From Desulfosporosinus sp. (lineage in GTDB: Bacteria > Bacillota > Desulfitobacteriia > Desulfitobacteriales > Desulfitobacteriaceae): a DNA stretch of 32,540 nt. This document shows positions 1 to 8,368 of this stretch, piece after piece. Both the position numbers and the translations under genes were made by a program. The stretch lies in assembly GCA_003132105.1 (NCBI GenBank), contig PKWS01000323.1:1-32540 (forward strand), read 5' to 3'. Below the pieces are notes generated by a model. That model saw only the letters and a program-made list of their open reading frames with translations. It was not told where the DNA came from and did not search any database. Positions within the stretch are counted from its first letter, which is position 1. Each line of letters begins with the position of its first letter.

Positions 1-2142
1 AACCAAGGAAGTTTTGCGAATAATTCTAATGCTTATTTGTATGTAGTCGATTCTACCGGGGCTGCTAGTAACGCTCTTGCTATTACTTTCGGTAGTGGTA
101 GTGGAGGAGGTGGGCCGGTGGTCACCAGTTTTACTCTTCCATCTACCTCTGCTTCTCTAACTGTACCTATCAGTTCTTTTACAGCTACAGATCCAAATGG
201 TGTTACAGGATATTGTGTAACTACTACTAATTCTTCTTCAGGATGCTCTTGGAATTCATCCCCCAATACTTCCATTACTTTTGGATCAAGTGGAAGTCAA
301 ACTGCATACGCTTGGGCTAAAGATGCAGCAGCAACCATAAGTTCTTCAGTTTCGGCTAGTACCACCATTAATCTTTCTTCAGGGGTAACTACAGCCGATA
401 CCAACGCTAATGCCCGAACGGTGGCTACTCTTTCATATCTTAAAAATTTATCTAATCAATATGTTGGTGGACAAATGACGCAAATTGGTTGGGATAATAT
501 GATCCCAACAATCAAGTCCAATTTTGGAAATTATCCAGGTGTTATAGGATTTGATGCTCATTATGATTATTCTTCTTCAGAGCTTAGTCAATTAGCTTCT
601 TGGTCTAATGGCCAAGGAAGTAATAGCAATAGTCTTATAACTCTAGTTGAACATTTGAATAATCCTGTGACTCAATCTAGCATTCATTCTCCTGGAAGTG
701 GAAGTGGAAGTGGAACAGCCTGGGATACTACAAGCGTTGACTTTTCTACTCTCACAACTAATTCTAACTTTCTTGCAGATCTAAGTGATGTAGCTAATAC
801 CATAGCAACTCTTCAAACAGCTGGTGTTACTGTTCTTTATCGGCCCTTCCATGAGATGAATGGTAATTGGTTCTGGTGGGGAAATAAACCAGCCGCACAA
901 TTTATAAGTGTTTGGCAATTTATCTTTAACTATTTAACAGTGACTAAGGGACTCCATAATATTCTCTTTGTCTATTCTATCAACGGTAATACAGGAAATG
1001 ACACAACTTACTATCCTGGAACAAATTATGTTGATATAGTAGGTTACGATATATATAATGGTGTAAACCCGGTTATATCTAGCGATTATTCTGCCTTAAC
1101 TGCTCTAGGCAAACCTTTTGCTATTACAGAATATGGGCCTTGCACTGCCAGCGGATGTTCTTCCAATACTAATTGGTCTGCATTTATTTCTGATGTAAAG
1201 AGCAGTATGCCTAAGACAACTTACTGGATGAACTGGAGTGATAACGGATCTCCTGCTACATCTGGCAATAGTTGGGTTTATAACTCTTCTGGCACTACCG
1301 GAATTTTAGCTGATTCATCAGTTATAACCGGAAATGAAATCTCGCTAGGATCTTCACCTTATAGTATTACAACCAGTGTAAGTGGTGGAAATGGTAGTCT
1401 TAGTTGCTCGCCAACTACGGTTTCTAGTGGAGGAAGTAGCACTTGCACTTTATCCCCAAACACCGGATATTCAATATCTAGTTTAACTGATAATAGTAGC
1501 AGTGTAATGTCCTCTCTTTCTGGAAAAACATATACTATTTCCAATGTAATCGGTAATCATAGTATAATTGCTGGATTTATAATCAACTCTTACACTGTTA
1601 CAGCTACACCAGGTAGTAATGGTACTTTAGATGGTAGCACTACTTCCCCTAAAACTGTTAATTATGGAGGAACAACTGATTTTCTATTTGATGCCAACAC
1701 TGGATACTATGTTAAATCCATTAGCGGATGTAATCAAACTGCATTCAACAATAGTCTTAACACCGTAAACTCCCAATCCTATACTACTGGTACTATCACC
1801 GGAGCATGCACTGTTACTGGAAATTTCAGTATCCAGGTTTGGCCCATGACCTTTTTGGCTGGACCCAATGGGTCTATAAGTGGAACCAGCCCTCAAAATA
1901 TCAATTATGGGTCTAATTGCACATCAGTTACCGCAGTACCTAATGCTGGATATAATTTTGTTAATTGGACTGGAACAAATGGTTTTTCGCTTACTACTGC
2001 TAACCCATTAACTGTAACAGGGGTGACTACATCTCAAACCATTACTGCTAATTTTACAGCCACAGTGGGGTCTATAGGGTTGGGAAATGTTATATTTGGT
2101 CGGCATGGAAAAATAACTGGAACAATAATCTCTCATCCTTAA
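1..2142 (+). CDS. Phage-associated GH26-like (beta-mannanase) glycoside hydrolase with C-terminal InlB-type B-repeats; 5' truncated by window edge
   Basis: Frame is open from base 1 (NQGSFANSNAYLYVVDSTGAAS...), so the listed TTG start at 37 is an edge artefact. GH26 acid/base motif LYRPFHEMNGNWFWWG and nucleophile-type ITEYG; C-terminal repeats of the form YTVTATPGSNGTLDGSTTSPKTVNYGGTTDFLFDANTGY. Confidence 0.85.
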   Translation, partial: NQGSFANNSNAYLYVVDSTGAASNALAITFGSGSGGGGPVVTSFTLPSTSASLTVPISSFTATDPNGVTGYCVTTTNSSSGCSWNSSPNTSITFGSSGSQTAYAWAKDAAATISSSVSASTTINLSSGVTTADTNANARTVATLSYLKNLSNQYVGGQMTQIGWDNMIPTIKSNFGNYPGVIGFDAHYDYSSSELSQLASWSNGQGSNSNSLITLVEHLNNPVTQSSIHSPGSGSGSGTAWDTTSVDFSTLTTNSNFLADLSDVANTIATLQTAGVTVLYRPFHEMNGNWFWWGNKPAAQFISVWQFIFNYLTVTKGLHNILFVYSINGNTGNDTTYYPGTNYVDIVGYDIYNGVNPVISSDYSALTALGKPFAITEYGPCTASGCSSNTNWSAFISDVKSSMPKTTYWMNWSDNGSPATSGNSWVYNSSGTTGILADSSVITGNEISLGSSPYSITTSVSGGNGSLSCSPTTVSSGGSSTCTLSPNTGYSISSLTDNSSSVMSSLSGKTYTISNVIGNHSIIAGFIINSYTVTATPGSNGTLDGSTTSPKTVNYGGTTDFLFDANTGYYVKSISGCNQTAFNNSLNTVNSQSYTTGTITGACTVTGNFSIQVWPMTFLAGPNGSISGTSPQNINYGSNCTSVTAVPNAGYNFVNWTGTNGFSLTTANPLTVTGVTTSQTITANFTATVGSIGLGNVIFGRHGKITGTIISHP

Positions 2143-2154
2143 GGAAATAAACCA

Positions 2155-2601
2155 ATGATAACTACGGAGCAAGCATGTGCAAAAATGCATGATGCTGCAA
2201 TTAAAGAATTAGGTATTCATGAGTCCGGAACAGCTACTTCTACAGCTAGAATTATAGAATACGATCAGCATACAGCACTAAAAGCAACATCAGATCATGT
2301 TGCATGGTGCTCATCTTTTATTAATTTTATTTCAGATGAATGCAGTTTCCCCGGAACTAATTCAGCAGCTGCCATTAATTGGCTGACATGGGGAAAGAAA
2401 CTGAAAGAACCTATTCTGGGATGTATAGTGGTCTTGAAAAGGGATGATTCTCAGAATCCTAATGCTGCTCATGTCACATTATGTGATCACCCCAATATTG
2501 CAAATGGGATGATAAGGTGTTTGGGAGGAAACCAGAGTGGCGGAGTAAAAGTCTCCAGATACCCAACTAAAAATGTGCTAGGGTATAGATCTCCAATATA
2601 G
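2155..2601 (+). CDS. TIGR02594-like / CHAP-like peptidoglycan hydrolase, probable endolysin
   Basis: AIKELGIHESGTATSTARIIEYDQHT...HVAWCSSFINFISDE...NWLTWGKKL...GCIVVLKR...AAHVTLCDH...CLGGNQSGGVKVSRYP: Cys and His pattern of this family. Confidence 0.8.
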   Translation: MITTEQACAKMHDAAIKELGIHESGTATSTARIIEYDQHTALKATSDHVAWCSSFINFISDECSFPGTNSAAAINWLTWGKKLKEPILGCIVVLKRDDSQNPNAAHVTLCDHPNIANGMIRCLGGNQSGGVKVSRYPTKNVLGYRSPI

Positions 2602-2685
2602 TTTGAACAAGCAAGGTGGTACCAGAAAGGGCCGAACGTAGTTAAACCTTTATCTTCCTACTACCTAAAATAAAAGAGGTGTTAA

Positions 2686-2850
2686 ATGGACTATTTGAAG
2701 AGGTTTGATCCGATAGAAATAATATTTGCATTTGCAATATGCGCCGCGGGGGTGTGTGCGACAATAAATGGGGATCAGAGTACAATCAGTTTTTGCTTAG
2801 GAGCGGCGGCCACCTATATTAAAGGCAAAACAACCTCTGTCCCAAATTAA
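2686..2850 (+). CDS. Small membrane protein (54 aa), possible holin
   Basis: MDYLKRFDPIEIIFAFAICAAGVCATINGDQSTISFCLGAAATYIKGKTTSVPN; preceded by aaaagaggtgtta; one or two hydrophobic segments directly after the endolysin. Not in supplied ORF track (short). Confidence 0.5.
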   Translation: MDYLKRFDPIEIIFAFAICAAGVCATINGDQSTISFCLGAAATYIKGKTTSVPN

Positions 2851-2852
2851 CT

Positions 2853-2869
2853 GGCCCTTCGAAGGGGCC
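2853..2869 (+). terminator. GC-rich hairpin (GGCCCTTC/GAAGGGGCC), terminator-like without U-tract
   Basis: ggcccttcgaaggggcc between the 2850 stop and the 2886 start; lacks a T run. Confidence 0.3.
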
Positions 2870-2885
2870 TACAAGGAGAAACAAC

Positions 2886-3341
2886 ATGTTTGATTTATTC
2901 GCAAAGATTGAAACGGACCTCAACAATTTGAAGACATTCAACAGTAACATCGCTGCAAAATTAGAGACAGCCTTAACGTCTCATAATAATTTTGTTACCG
3001 ACATGGAAGCTCTTACCCAGCAGCTTCAGGGGACTGGGCTTCCTGTGCCAATGGTAGTTAGTACAGCTATAGCTCAATTGGCTAATGCACAGCCCATGTT
3101 GGCAGCTTTCGGGCCAAAGATAGCTGGCATTACAGCTGCAATGAATCAGGTTCTTAGCGATATGGCAGCTCCCTTAGCTCCTGCAGTTGCTCCGGTACTT
3201 ACTCCGGCAGAACTTGTAGCCGCAGCACCTGCAAGTGCTCTTGGCCCAGCAGCAGGTGTTCCTGTTGGTGCTTCAGCGACTCCAAGTTCTGCAACTGCTG
3301 CAGTTGAAGCAATCTTGATGGGAGCATCAGCGGTAAAGTAG
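2886..3341 (+). CDS. Hypothetical protein, helical N-terminus and Ala/Pro-rich C-terminus
   Basis: Open frame with RBS acaaggagaaacaac; MFDLFAKIETDLNNLKTFNSNIAAKLETALTS... Confidence 0.6.
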   Translation: MFDLFAKIETDLNNLKTFNSNIAAKLETALTSHNNFVTDMEALTQQLQGTGLPVPMVVSTAIAQLANAQPMLAAFGPKIAGITAAMNQVLSDMAAPLAPAVAPVLTPAELVAAAPASALGPAAGVPVGASATPSSATAAVEAILMGASAVK

Positions 3342-3417
3342 CAACGGGGCCTCCAATTATTGAAGCGGATGCCCCTATTCCGGCTAGATAATTTCATTTT
3401 TATTGTTATTGTTATTG

Positions 3418-3460
3418 CCCCAGGTGTTTTTCTCCTTTTACGCCTGGGGTATTTTTACCT
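3418..3460 (+). terminator. Rho-independent terminator closing the lysis module
   Basis: CCCCAGGtg ttttt...ttta cgCCTGGGG then tatttttaccttttt. Confidence 0.75.
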
Positions 3461-3504
3461 TTTTAACAGAAACTAAAATACCCTATATAGCAGCCAAATT
3501 AAAT

Positions 3505-3531
3505 TAATTACCAAAAACTTTTTGGTAATTA
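3505..3531. repeat. Perfect palindrome, 13-bp arms with 1-nt centre
   Basis: taattaccaaaaa c tttttggtaatta in the noncoding region before the early operon. Confidence 0.85.
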
Positions 3532-3581
3532 TTTATTTTAGAGATATTCTTGTATTCTTGTATTCTGGAGGTTAAGAATTA

Positions 3582-3614
3582 AGCTAAATTCCTTAATAAA
3601 TAAGGTATTTAGCT
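3582..3614. repeat. Inverted repeat, 14-nt arms (13/14 paired), 5-nt loop
   Basis: AGCTAAATtCCTTA ataaa TAAGGtATTTAGCT. Confidence 0.8.
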
Positions 3615-3624
3615 ATCCCAGTTG

Positions 3625-3657
3625 CCAAAATACACTAAAGGTAAAGAAATATTTTGG
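3625..3657. repeat. Inverted repeat, 8-bp arms
   Basis: CCAAAATA ... TATTTTGG. Confidence 0.6.
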
Positions 3658-3734
3658 TATTTATTTAATTCCAGCTCTATATACAGGTATTTTAGAAGGC
3701 CGCTTTAGGTTAAATTAAAATAATATCTGAGGGC

Positions 3735-3762
3735 TTTACTTTTTTCTAAAGGTGTTTATAAT
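3735..3762 (+). promoter_or_regulatory. Sigma70-like early promoter
   Basis: TTTACT-N16-TATAAT followed by ttggctttaggattaaagggagg and the ATG at 3793. Confidence 0.65.
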
Positions 3763-3792
3763 TGGCTTTAGGATTAAAGGGAGGATTTAAAA

Positions 3793-3957
3793 ATGCTTAC
3801 CGATATGATTTGGCGTTGGCTGTTTACTCCTAAACCATGTGGTTGTACATTTTGGTTAGCATGTGATGCCCACAGCCGAATACTCTCAGAAATTGATGAA
3901 GATTTAAGGAAAGAAGAGAATAAAAAAGCAGATATCCATGTAAAACTACAATGGTGA
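3793..3957 (+). CDS. Hypothetical protein (54 aa)
   Basis: MLTDMIWRWLFTPKPCGCTFWLACDAHSRILSEIDEDLRKEENKKADIHVKLQW; good RBS; overlaps next start (ATGGTGA). Confidence 0.6.
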   Translation: MLTDMIWRWLFTPKPCGCTFWLACDAHSRILSEIDEDLRKEENKKADIHVKLQW

Positions 3958-5594
3958 GTATTACAGATTATAAGCCCAAGACTGCATTCCTTGAGCATCA
4001 GGCTGAAGACTTCCTTCTGGCTCGGGATTGGAAGGTCTGTGCAATTACTAGTGAGATGGGTACAGGAAAGAGTAAGCAGATCATCGATAATGCAGCCTGG
4101 CTCTTTCTCCGGGGTAATATTACCTCACTTCTAATAATCGCCCCTAATGGCCCTCACCGCGCATGGTGTGAAGATCAGATTCCAGAACATATGCCCGAAT
4201 ATATCCCAGTAAGGGTAGCTTATTGGGCCGCCTCTCCAAATAAAGTGGAGAAAAAAGCATTAGACACTACAGAAAAAATAGTATTCTCTGGTCTGGATAT
4301 TCTAAGCATGAACATACAGGCTATAGCTACTAAGAGAGGATTTGAGTTTGCTCAGAAGTTCCTTAGAAACAGTGGCGCTTGTATGATGGTAGTGGACGAA
4401 TCCTCCGGAATTAAGAACCCATCGGCTATTTGTACTAAAAATATCTTAAAGTTAGTGCCCCTTACAAAATATAGACGTATTCTTAATGGCACACCTGTTA
4501 GCAATGGCGGTCCTAATGATCTATGGGCACAGTATGGATTTTTGGATTTTAATATCATAGGCCACTCTAGTTTTATTACTTTTAAGGCTAGATATACTCA
4601 ATTAATTGATGTAGCTTTAGTACTTGCTATGGGTAAATTTTCCCCTTCCCATGAAATTAGGCAGGCTCAACAAATTCAAAGAATTATTCATAAGACGCCT
4701 AGAGCTGCATTTGCTCAGTTTGAATTAAAGGATGAAAATGGGCGTCCTCAGTATCAACGACTAGAGGAGTTAAGGAGTAAGGTTGTCCCTTATACTATTC
4801 GCCGTACTAAGGCTGAGTGCCTAGACCTTCCGGAAAAGCTCTATGTGAAACGATATGTAGAGTTGAGTACAAAACAGAGAAGGATCTATGATCAGCTTAA
4901 AAAAGGCATATTGGTTGAATGTGATGGGCATGTAATGTCAGCGCCTATGGCTGTAACTAAGTTAATTCGATTACAGCAGGTTACTGGAGGATTTTTTGTA
5001 CCGGATCTTATGTCGGTTAATGATTCATGGTCTGAACCAGGATTGTTTCATGATGATGATTTTACTCCGGTTACTGGTTATTCCTGTATAGATCGATTAC
5101 CTCAACCTATAGATGAAATAAATCCCAGGATTGAATGTCTTATGGATCTACTAGAAGAAACTTCTGGAAAGGTAATTATTTGGGCTAGGTTCAGAGCTGA
5201 AATAGCCCAGATTGTAAAGAGAATAAAAGATGTATACGGTGAGGAGTCGGTTGTTGAGTATCATGGTGGGGTGGACAACACCGAAAGGCAGAATTCAGTT
5301 AAGGCTTTCCAAACTAATTCTACCGTCAAATATTTTGTGGGACACGTACAGGCTGGCCGTTTTTTTCTTACTTTAACTGCTGCACAAACTGTGGTATATT
5401 TTAGTAACAACTTTTCACTCCTCGACCGAAATCAGTCTGAAGATCGGGCGCATAGGATCGGGCAAAGGAATCCTGTAACCTATGTGGATTTAGTAGCACT
5501 TAATACATTAGATGTAAAGATTATCGGGATGCTTAGGGGTATGCAGGATGTAGCTAGTATGATTACGGGGGAAAATATTAGGGAGTGGATTTAA
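3951..5594 (+). CDS. SNF2-like / superfamily II helicase
   Basis: Walker A TSEMGTGKS, motif II VVDESS, LNGTPVSN, C-terminal motif VI EDRAHRIGQRNPVTYVDLVA. Confidence 0.9.
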   Translation: MVSITDYKPKTAFLEHQAEDFLLARDWKVCAITSEMGTGKSKQIIDNAAWLFLRGNITSLLIIAPNGPHRAWCEDQIPEHMPEYIPVRVAYWAASPNKVEKKALDTTEKIVFSGLDILSMNIQAIATKRGFEFAQKFLRNSGACMMVVDESSGIKNPSAICTKNILKLVPLTKYRRILNGTPVSNGGPNDLWAQYGFLDFNIIGHSSFITFKARYTQLIDVALVLAMGKFSPSHEIRQAQQIQRIIHKTPRAAFAQFELKDENGRPQYQRLEELRSKVVPYTIRRTKAECLDLPEKLYVKRYVELSTKQRRIYDQLKKGILVECDGHVMSAPMAVTKLIRLQQVTGGFFVPDLMSVNDSWSEPGLFHDDDFTPVTGYSCIDRLPQPIDEINPRIECLMDLLEETSGKVIIWARFRAEIAQIVKRIKDVYGEESVVEYHGGVDNTERQNSVKAFQTNSTVKYFVGHVQAGRFFLTLTAAQTVVYFSNNFSLLDRNQSEDRAHRIGQRNPVTYVDLVALNTLDVKIIGMLRGMQDVASMITGENIREWI

Positions 5595-5731
5595 TGAATA
5601 TAGTGAAACGACCGAGATGTTTTAGATCTAAACCGAATTATATAGAACAGACTGAAAATGATTGTTACGAATGTATATACGGGGAAGAATGTCTAGGAAT
5701 AGGAGATTTGTTGACTCCTAAAGAAAAATAA
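5594..5731 (+). CDS. Small Cys-containing protein (45 aa)
   Basis: MNIVKRPRCFRSKPNYIEQTENDCYECIYGEECLGIGDLLTPKEK; start overlaps upstream stop (TTTAATGA). Confidence 0.5.
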   Translation: MNIVKRPRCFRSKPNYIEQTENDCYECIYGEECLGIGDLLTPKEK

Positions 5732-5734
5732 CTA

Positions 5735-5762
5735 TATACTTTTTATTTTTAGTGTATATAAT
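5735..5762 (+). promoter_or_regulatory. Sigma70-like promoter
   Basis: TATACT-N16-TATAAT followed by ctaaaggattacagggag leader. Confidence 0.5.
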
Positions 5763-5797
5763 GAAATAGCTAAAGGATTACAGGGAGAATATAAAAT

Positions 5798-6169
5798 ATG
5801 GGTGAAAAGAAGAGTGGCCGAGTTTTTATTCCTCAAGAACCAATGCGGAAAATAGATGGCCGCATGGTCTCTATTATGAATTTTAATAATGCTAGAAAAT
5901 TTGGTGAGCCAATAATTCTTTGCCAGACAGGGCCAGCTGCATTAAATACCATGCCAACTACCTGGGGGCTAAAGGATGCACTAAGAGATTTTTGTGACGA
6001 AGATTATTTAATTTGTGTAGGCGATCCTACTTTAATTGGAATGTCATCTGCAGTAGCTAGTAATGCCAATAGGGGAAAGATAAATTATTTGAAGTGGGAT
6101 AATGAATTGCGGATGTACATAGTTGTTAATTTTGACCTGTTCCAGAAGTTAAACCAATTGGAGGGTTAA
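5798..6169 (+). CDS. Hypothetical phage protein
   Basis: Complete ORF, RBS cagggaga. Confidence 0.7.
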   Translation: MGEKKSGRVFIPQEPMRKIDGRMVSIMNFNNARKFGEPIILCQTGPAALNTMPTTWGLKDALRDFCDEDYLICVGDPTLIGMSSAVASNANRGKINYLKWDNELRMYIVVNFDLFQKLNQLEG

Positions 6170-6172
6170 AGC

Positions 6173-6892
6173 ATGTCTAAAAAGGATTTACTATTAGATG
6201 AGATTATGGGAACAATTGAGGAAGAAAATGTTGAACCAAGTAATCTAAAGAATGAGGGACTTCAGCAGGTGGCAGAACTTGCAAAAAGACAACTTAACCT
6301 ACTGGGAACTACTTTCGAGGGTGAGCAAATTACTAAAGTTCCCAGTCAATCTGCTATTGGCGATTTAATGAAATGGGCTAAAGAACAGGGAGTTGGCTCA
6401 ATAGATCCTGAACTGTTTAATAAGGACTTGTCTATTTCAGACTTAGCTGGAATGATCTTATACCGAATCCAGGAATTACGGACTCTTTCTGAAGTAACTA
6501 TTCCAGAATTAATGGCCTCGCTTGGTGGTATGTCTGAATTTAAACTCGCTTCTGGATTTGTAGTCAAGGTACAGCCTGATCTTACTGCGGCAATCAAGAA
6601 GGGTAGTGAGGATGACGCAGCAGATTGGCTTTCATCTAAAGGCTTCGGTGATATTGTTAAGGATGAATTAAGTATAACGCTGGGAAAAGAGGATAAGAAG
6701 ATGGCTATAGAATTTAAGAATTTAGCCACTATACTTGGTATCCCTATTTCAGAGAAGATAGGCGTACACTGGGCTACTCTTAAAGCATTAGTAAAGGAAC
6801 AACAGGGCCGAGGGGTTGAATTTCCGGAAGAGTGCTTTCAGATTTACAATTATAATAAAACAGAGATTAAACCTGCGGGGAAAAAGAAATGA
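6173..6892 (+). CDS. Hypothetical phage protein in replication cluster
   Basis: 239-aa ORF, RBS ggagggttaaagc, operonic context. Confidence 0.7.
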   Translation: MSKKDLLLDEIMGTIEEENVEPSNLKNEGLQQVAELAKRQLNLLGTTFEGEQITKVPSQSAIGDLMKWAKEQGVGSIDPELFNKDLSISDLAGMILYRIQELRTLSEVTIPELMASLGGMSEFKLASGFVVKVQPDLTAAIKKGSEDDAADWLSSKGFGDIVKDELSITLGKEDKKMAIEFKNLATILGIPISEKIGVHWATLKALVKEQQGRGVEFPEECFQIYNYNKTEIKPAGKKK

Positions 6893-7056
6893 CTAAATAT
6901 TTTTGTGATAGATGCCAGAAGGAAGTTAACAGTAAAAAATTGCTTTTAATACCGGATTCTGACTTTTCATATCCAAGTGGAAGTAATAAAGTTGCATGGG
7001 AGCTATGTAAAGAATGCTTAGAAAGTTTTGAAGTATGGGTAAAGATGAATAACTAA
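6889..7056 (+). CDS. Small zinc-ribbon-like protein (55 aa)
   Basis: MTKYFCDRCQKEVNSKK...WELCKECLESFEVWVKMNN; CxxC...CxxC; ATGA overlap with upstream ORF. Confidence 0.6.
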   Translation: MTKYFCDRCQKEVNSKKLLLIPDSDFSYPSGSNKVAWELCKECLESFEVWVKMNN

Positions 7057-7216
7057 AGGGAGGTGATTCAGTGGCAAAGGGTTTTATATTTATCAACTAT
7101 TATGATACACTTGGGCAATATGTATTTCAAATGGTAATGGAATCCACCTTTTTTCCGTCGCGGAGGGACGGTCAGTCAATATACCTGCAATTTAGCGCCT
7201 AACTAAGGAGATAGAA

Positions 7217-8026
7217 ATGGGAAAAGTTGTTAAGGAAGAATCCAAAGCAGTAGCGATTAAAGAAGCTGCCTCAGTACCAATGGAAAGCCAGTTGGCAGCT
7301 ATGATGGAAGAAGATTCCGGAGTAGGTTTCGAGAATGGTACGGCAGCCGATTATGCTATCCCCTTCCTGCGGGTTATTCAGAAGGGCAGTCCTGAGTGCG
7401 ATGAGGCAAGTCCAGAATACGATGAGACAATGCGTCCTGGTATGTTCCAGAATAGCGTTACAGGCAAGCGATATGACGGCAAGAAGGGTGTGCTTTTTGT
7501 CCCGGCTATGTATCTCCGGGTGGGAACCAAATGGGCTTCAAATAAGGCTGATGGTACCGGATTTAGGGGGCAGATATCTGCAGCGGATCTGGATCGGGTG
7601 CTACTTACCTGTGAGCGTGACGAGAAAGGCCACGATATTCTTCCAGATGGGCTTATGCTAGTAGATAATCGGCAATGGTTCGGCCTTACTCTTGACGACG
7701 AAGAAGTATCCCCTGTATTATTTTCTCTTAAAGCCACCCAGATTAAGAAGTCAAAGAAATGGTATGCTTTTGCCAACGGACTTCGGCACAATGGCAAACC
7801 TACACCACTATATTCCCAAGTCTACCGTATTACTACTGTCCCGGAAAAGAATGACCAAGGCGGCTGGATGGGTGTTACAATTACCCATGAAGGTACTGTG
7901 CCAAATGTGGAAGTAGCTCTTGAAGCTAAGAACTTCCGGGGGATGATCCTCAGCGGCACGGCCAAGCCTGTCGAGCCTGATATTGAAGAATCTACCGGTG
8001 CCGAACCCTTTAACAATCAATTTTAG
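7217..8026 (+). CDS. Conserved phage replication-cluster protein, possibly ssDNA-binding-like
   Basis: 269-aa ORF; YAIPFLRVIQKGSPECDE...; acidic C-terminus ending in an aromatic (EPDIEESTGAEPFNNQF); adjacent to primase. Function is inferred from context only. Confidence 0.45.
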   Translation: MGKVVKEESKAVAIKEAASVPMESQLAAMMEEDSGVGFENGTAADYAIPFLRVIQKGSPECDEASPEYDETMRPGMFQNSVTGKRYDGKKGVLFVPAMYLRVGTKWASNKADGTGFRGQISAADLDRVLLTCERDEKGHDILPDGLMLVDNRQWFGLTLDDEEVSPVLFSLKATQIKKSKKWYAFANGLRHNGKPTPLYSQVYRITTVPEKNDQGGWMGVTITHEGTVPNVEVALEAKNFRGMILSGTAKPVEPDIEESTGAEPFNNQF

Positions 8027-8029
8027 TAG

Positions 8030-8095
8030 GGTCGATTTCAATGCCCTAGCTCCGAAGCGAATCGACCTTCGACAACTAGGAGCTAGGGCTTTTTT
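8030..8095 (+). terminator. Terminator with interleaved competing inverted repeat (possible attenuator or pseudoknot)
   Basis: A GGTCGATT 8030-8037 / A' AATCGACC 8060-8067; B GCCCTAGCTCC 8043-8053 / B' GGAGCTAGGGC 8079-8089 followed by TTTTTT. Confidence 0.75.
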
Positions 8096-8107
8096 GAGGA
8101 GATTATA

Positions 8108-8368
8108 ATGCGTAAAATTCAAGATGTCTCCACTGAGGTACTTCAGGACCAGCTTCAAGCATTAAATAGTGAAGATCTTGATCTAAATATATGTAGTGTA
8201 GATACTACTTCTTGCAATGGTCCTGGAGAGCAGCTGCAATTTTGTTATAATTGCTCGTATGTCTGGTTTGAAGGAGATGTATGTCGATTAGATATAACAG
8301 AAGAACAGCGGCTGAAGTGGATTGACGGAATAACTGAGGAATTGGCGACTAGACGCATTGTTTCATGA
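8108..8368 (+). CDS. Hypothetical protein (86 aa)
   Basis: ORF with RBS gaggagattata; overlaps next start (ATGA). Confidence 0.6.
   Translation: MRKIQDVSTEVLQDQLQALNSEDLDLNICSVDTTSCNGPGEQLQFCYNCSYVWFEGDVCRLDITEEQRLKWIDGITEELATRRIVS

Noticed and set aside
2612-2630. GGTGGTACC core resembling a T-box motif
   Set aside because: Only a 9-mer match, no specifier stem or antiterminator/terminator pair, and context (endolysin to membrane protein) is wrong; the sibling element at 30003 lacks it.
6346-6729. Minus-strand 127-aa ORF
   Set aside because: Antisense shadow of 6173-6892 with no independent initiation signals.
7071-7202. GTG-start 43-aa ORF (VAKGFIFINYYDTLGQYVFQMVMESTFFPSRRDGQSIYLQFSA)
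   Set aside because: Has a possible SD (gggaggtgattca), but short, no family recognition and contains a small GC hairpin (ccgtcgcggagggacgg); left unannotated.
7378-7797. Minus-strand ORF 139 aa and alternate-frame + ORFs inside 7217-8026
   Set aside because: Shadow ORFs of a well-supported coding frame; no RBS or recognisable domain.
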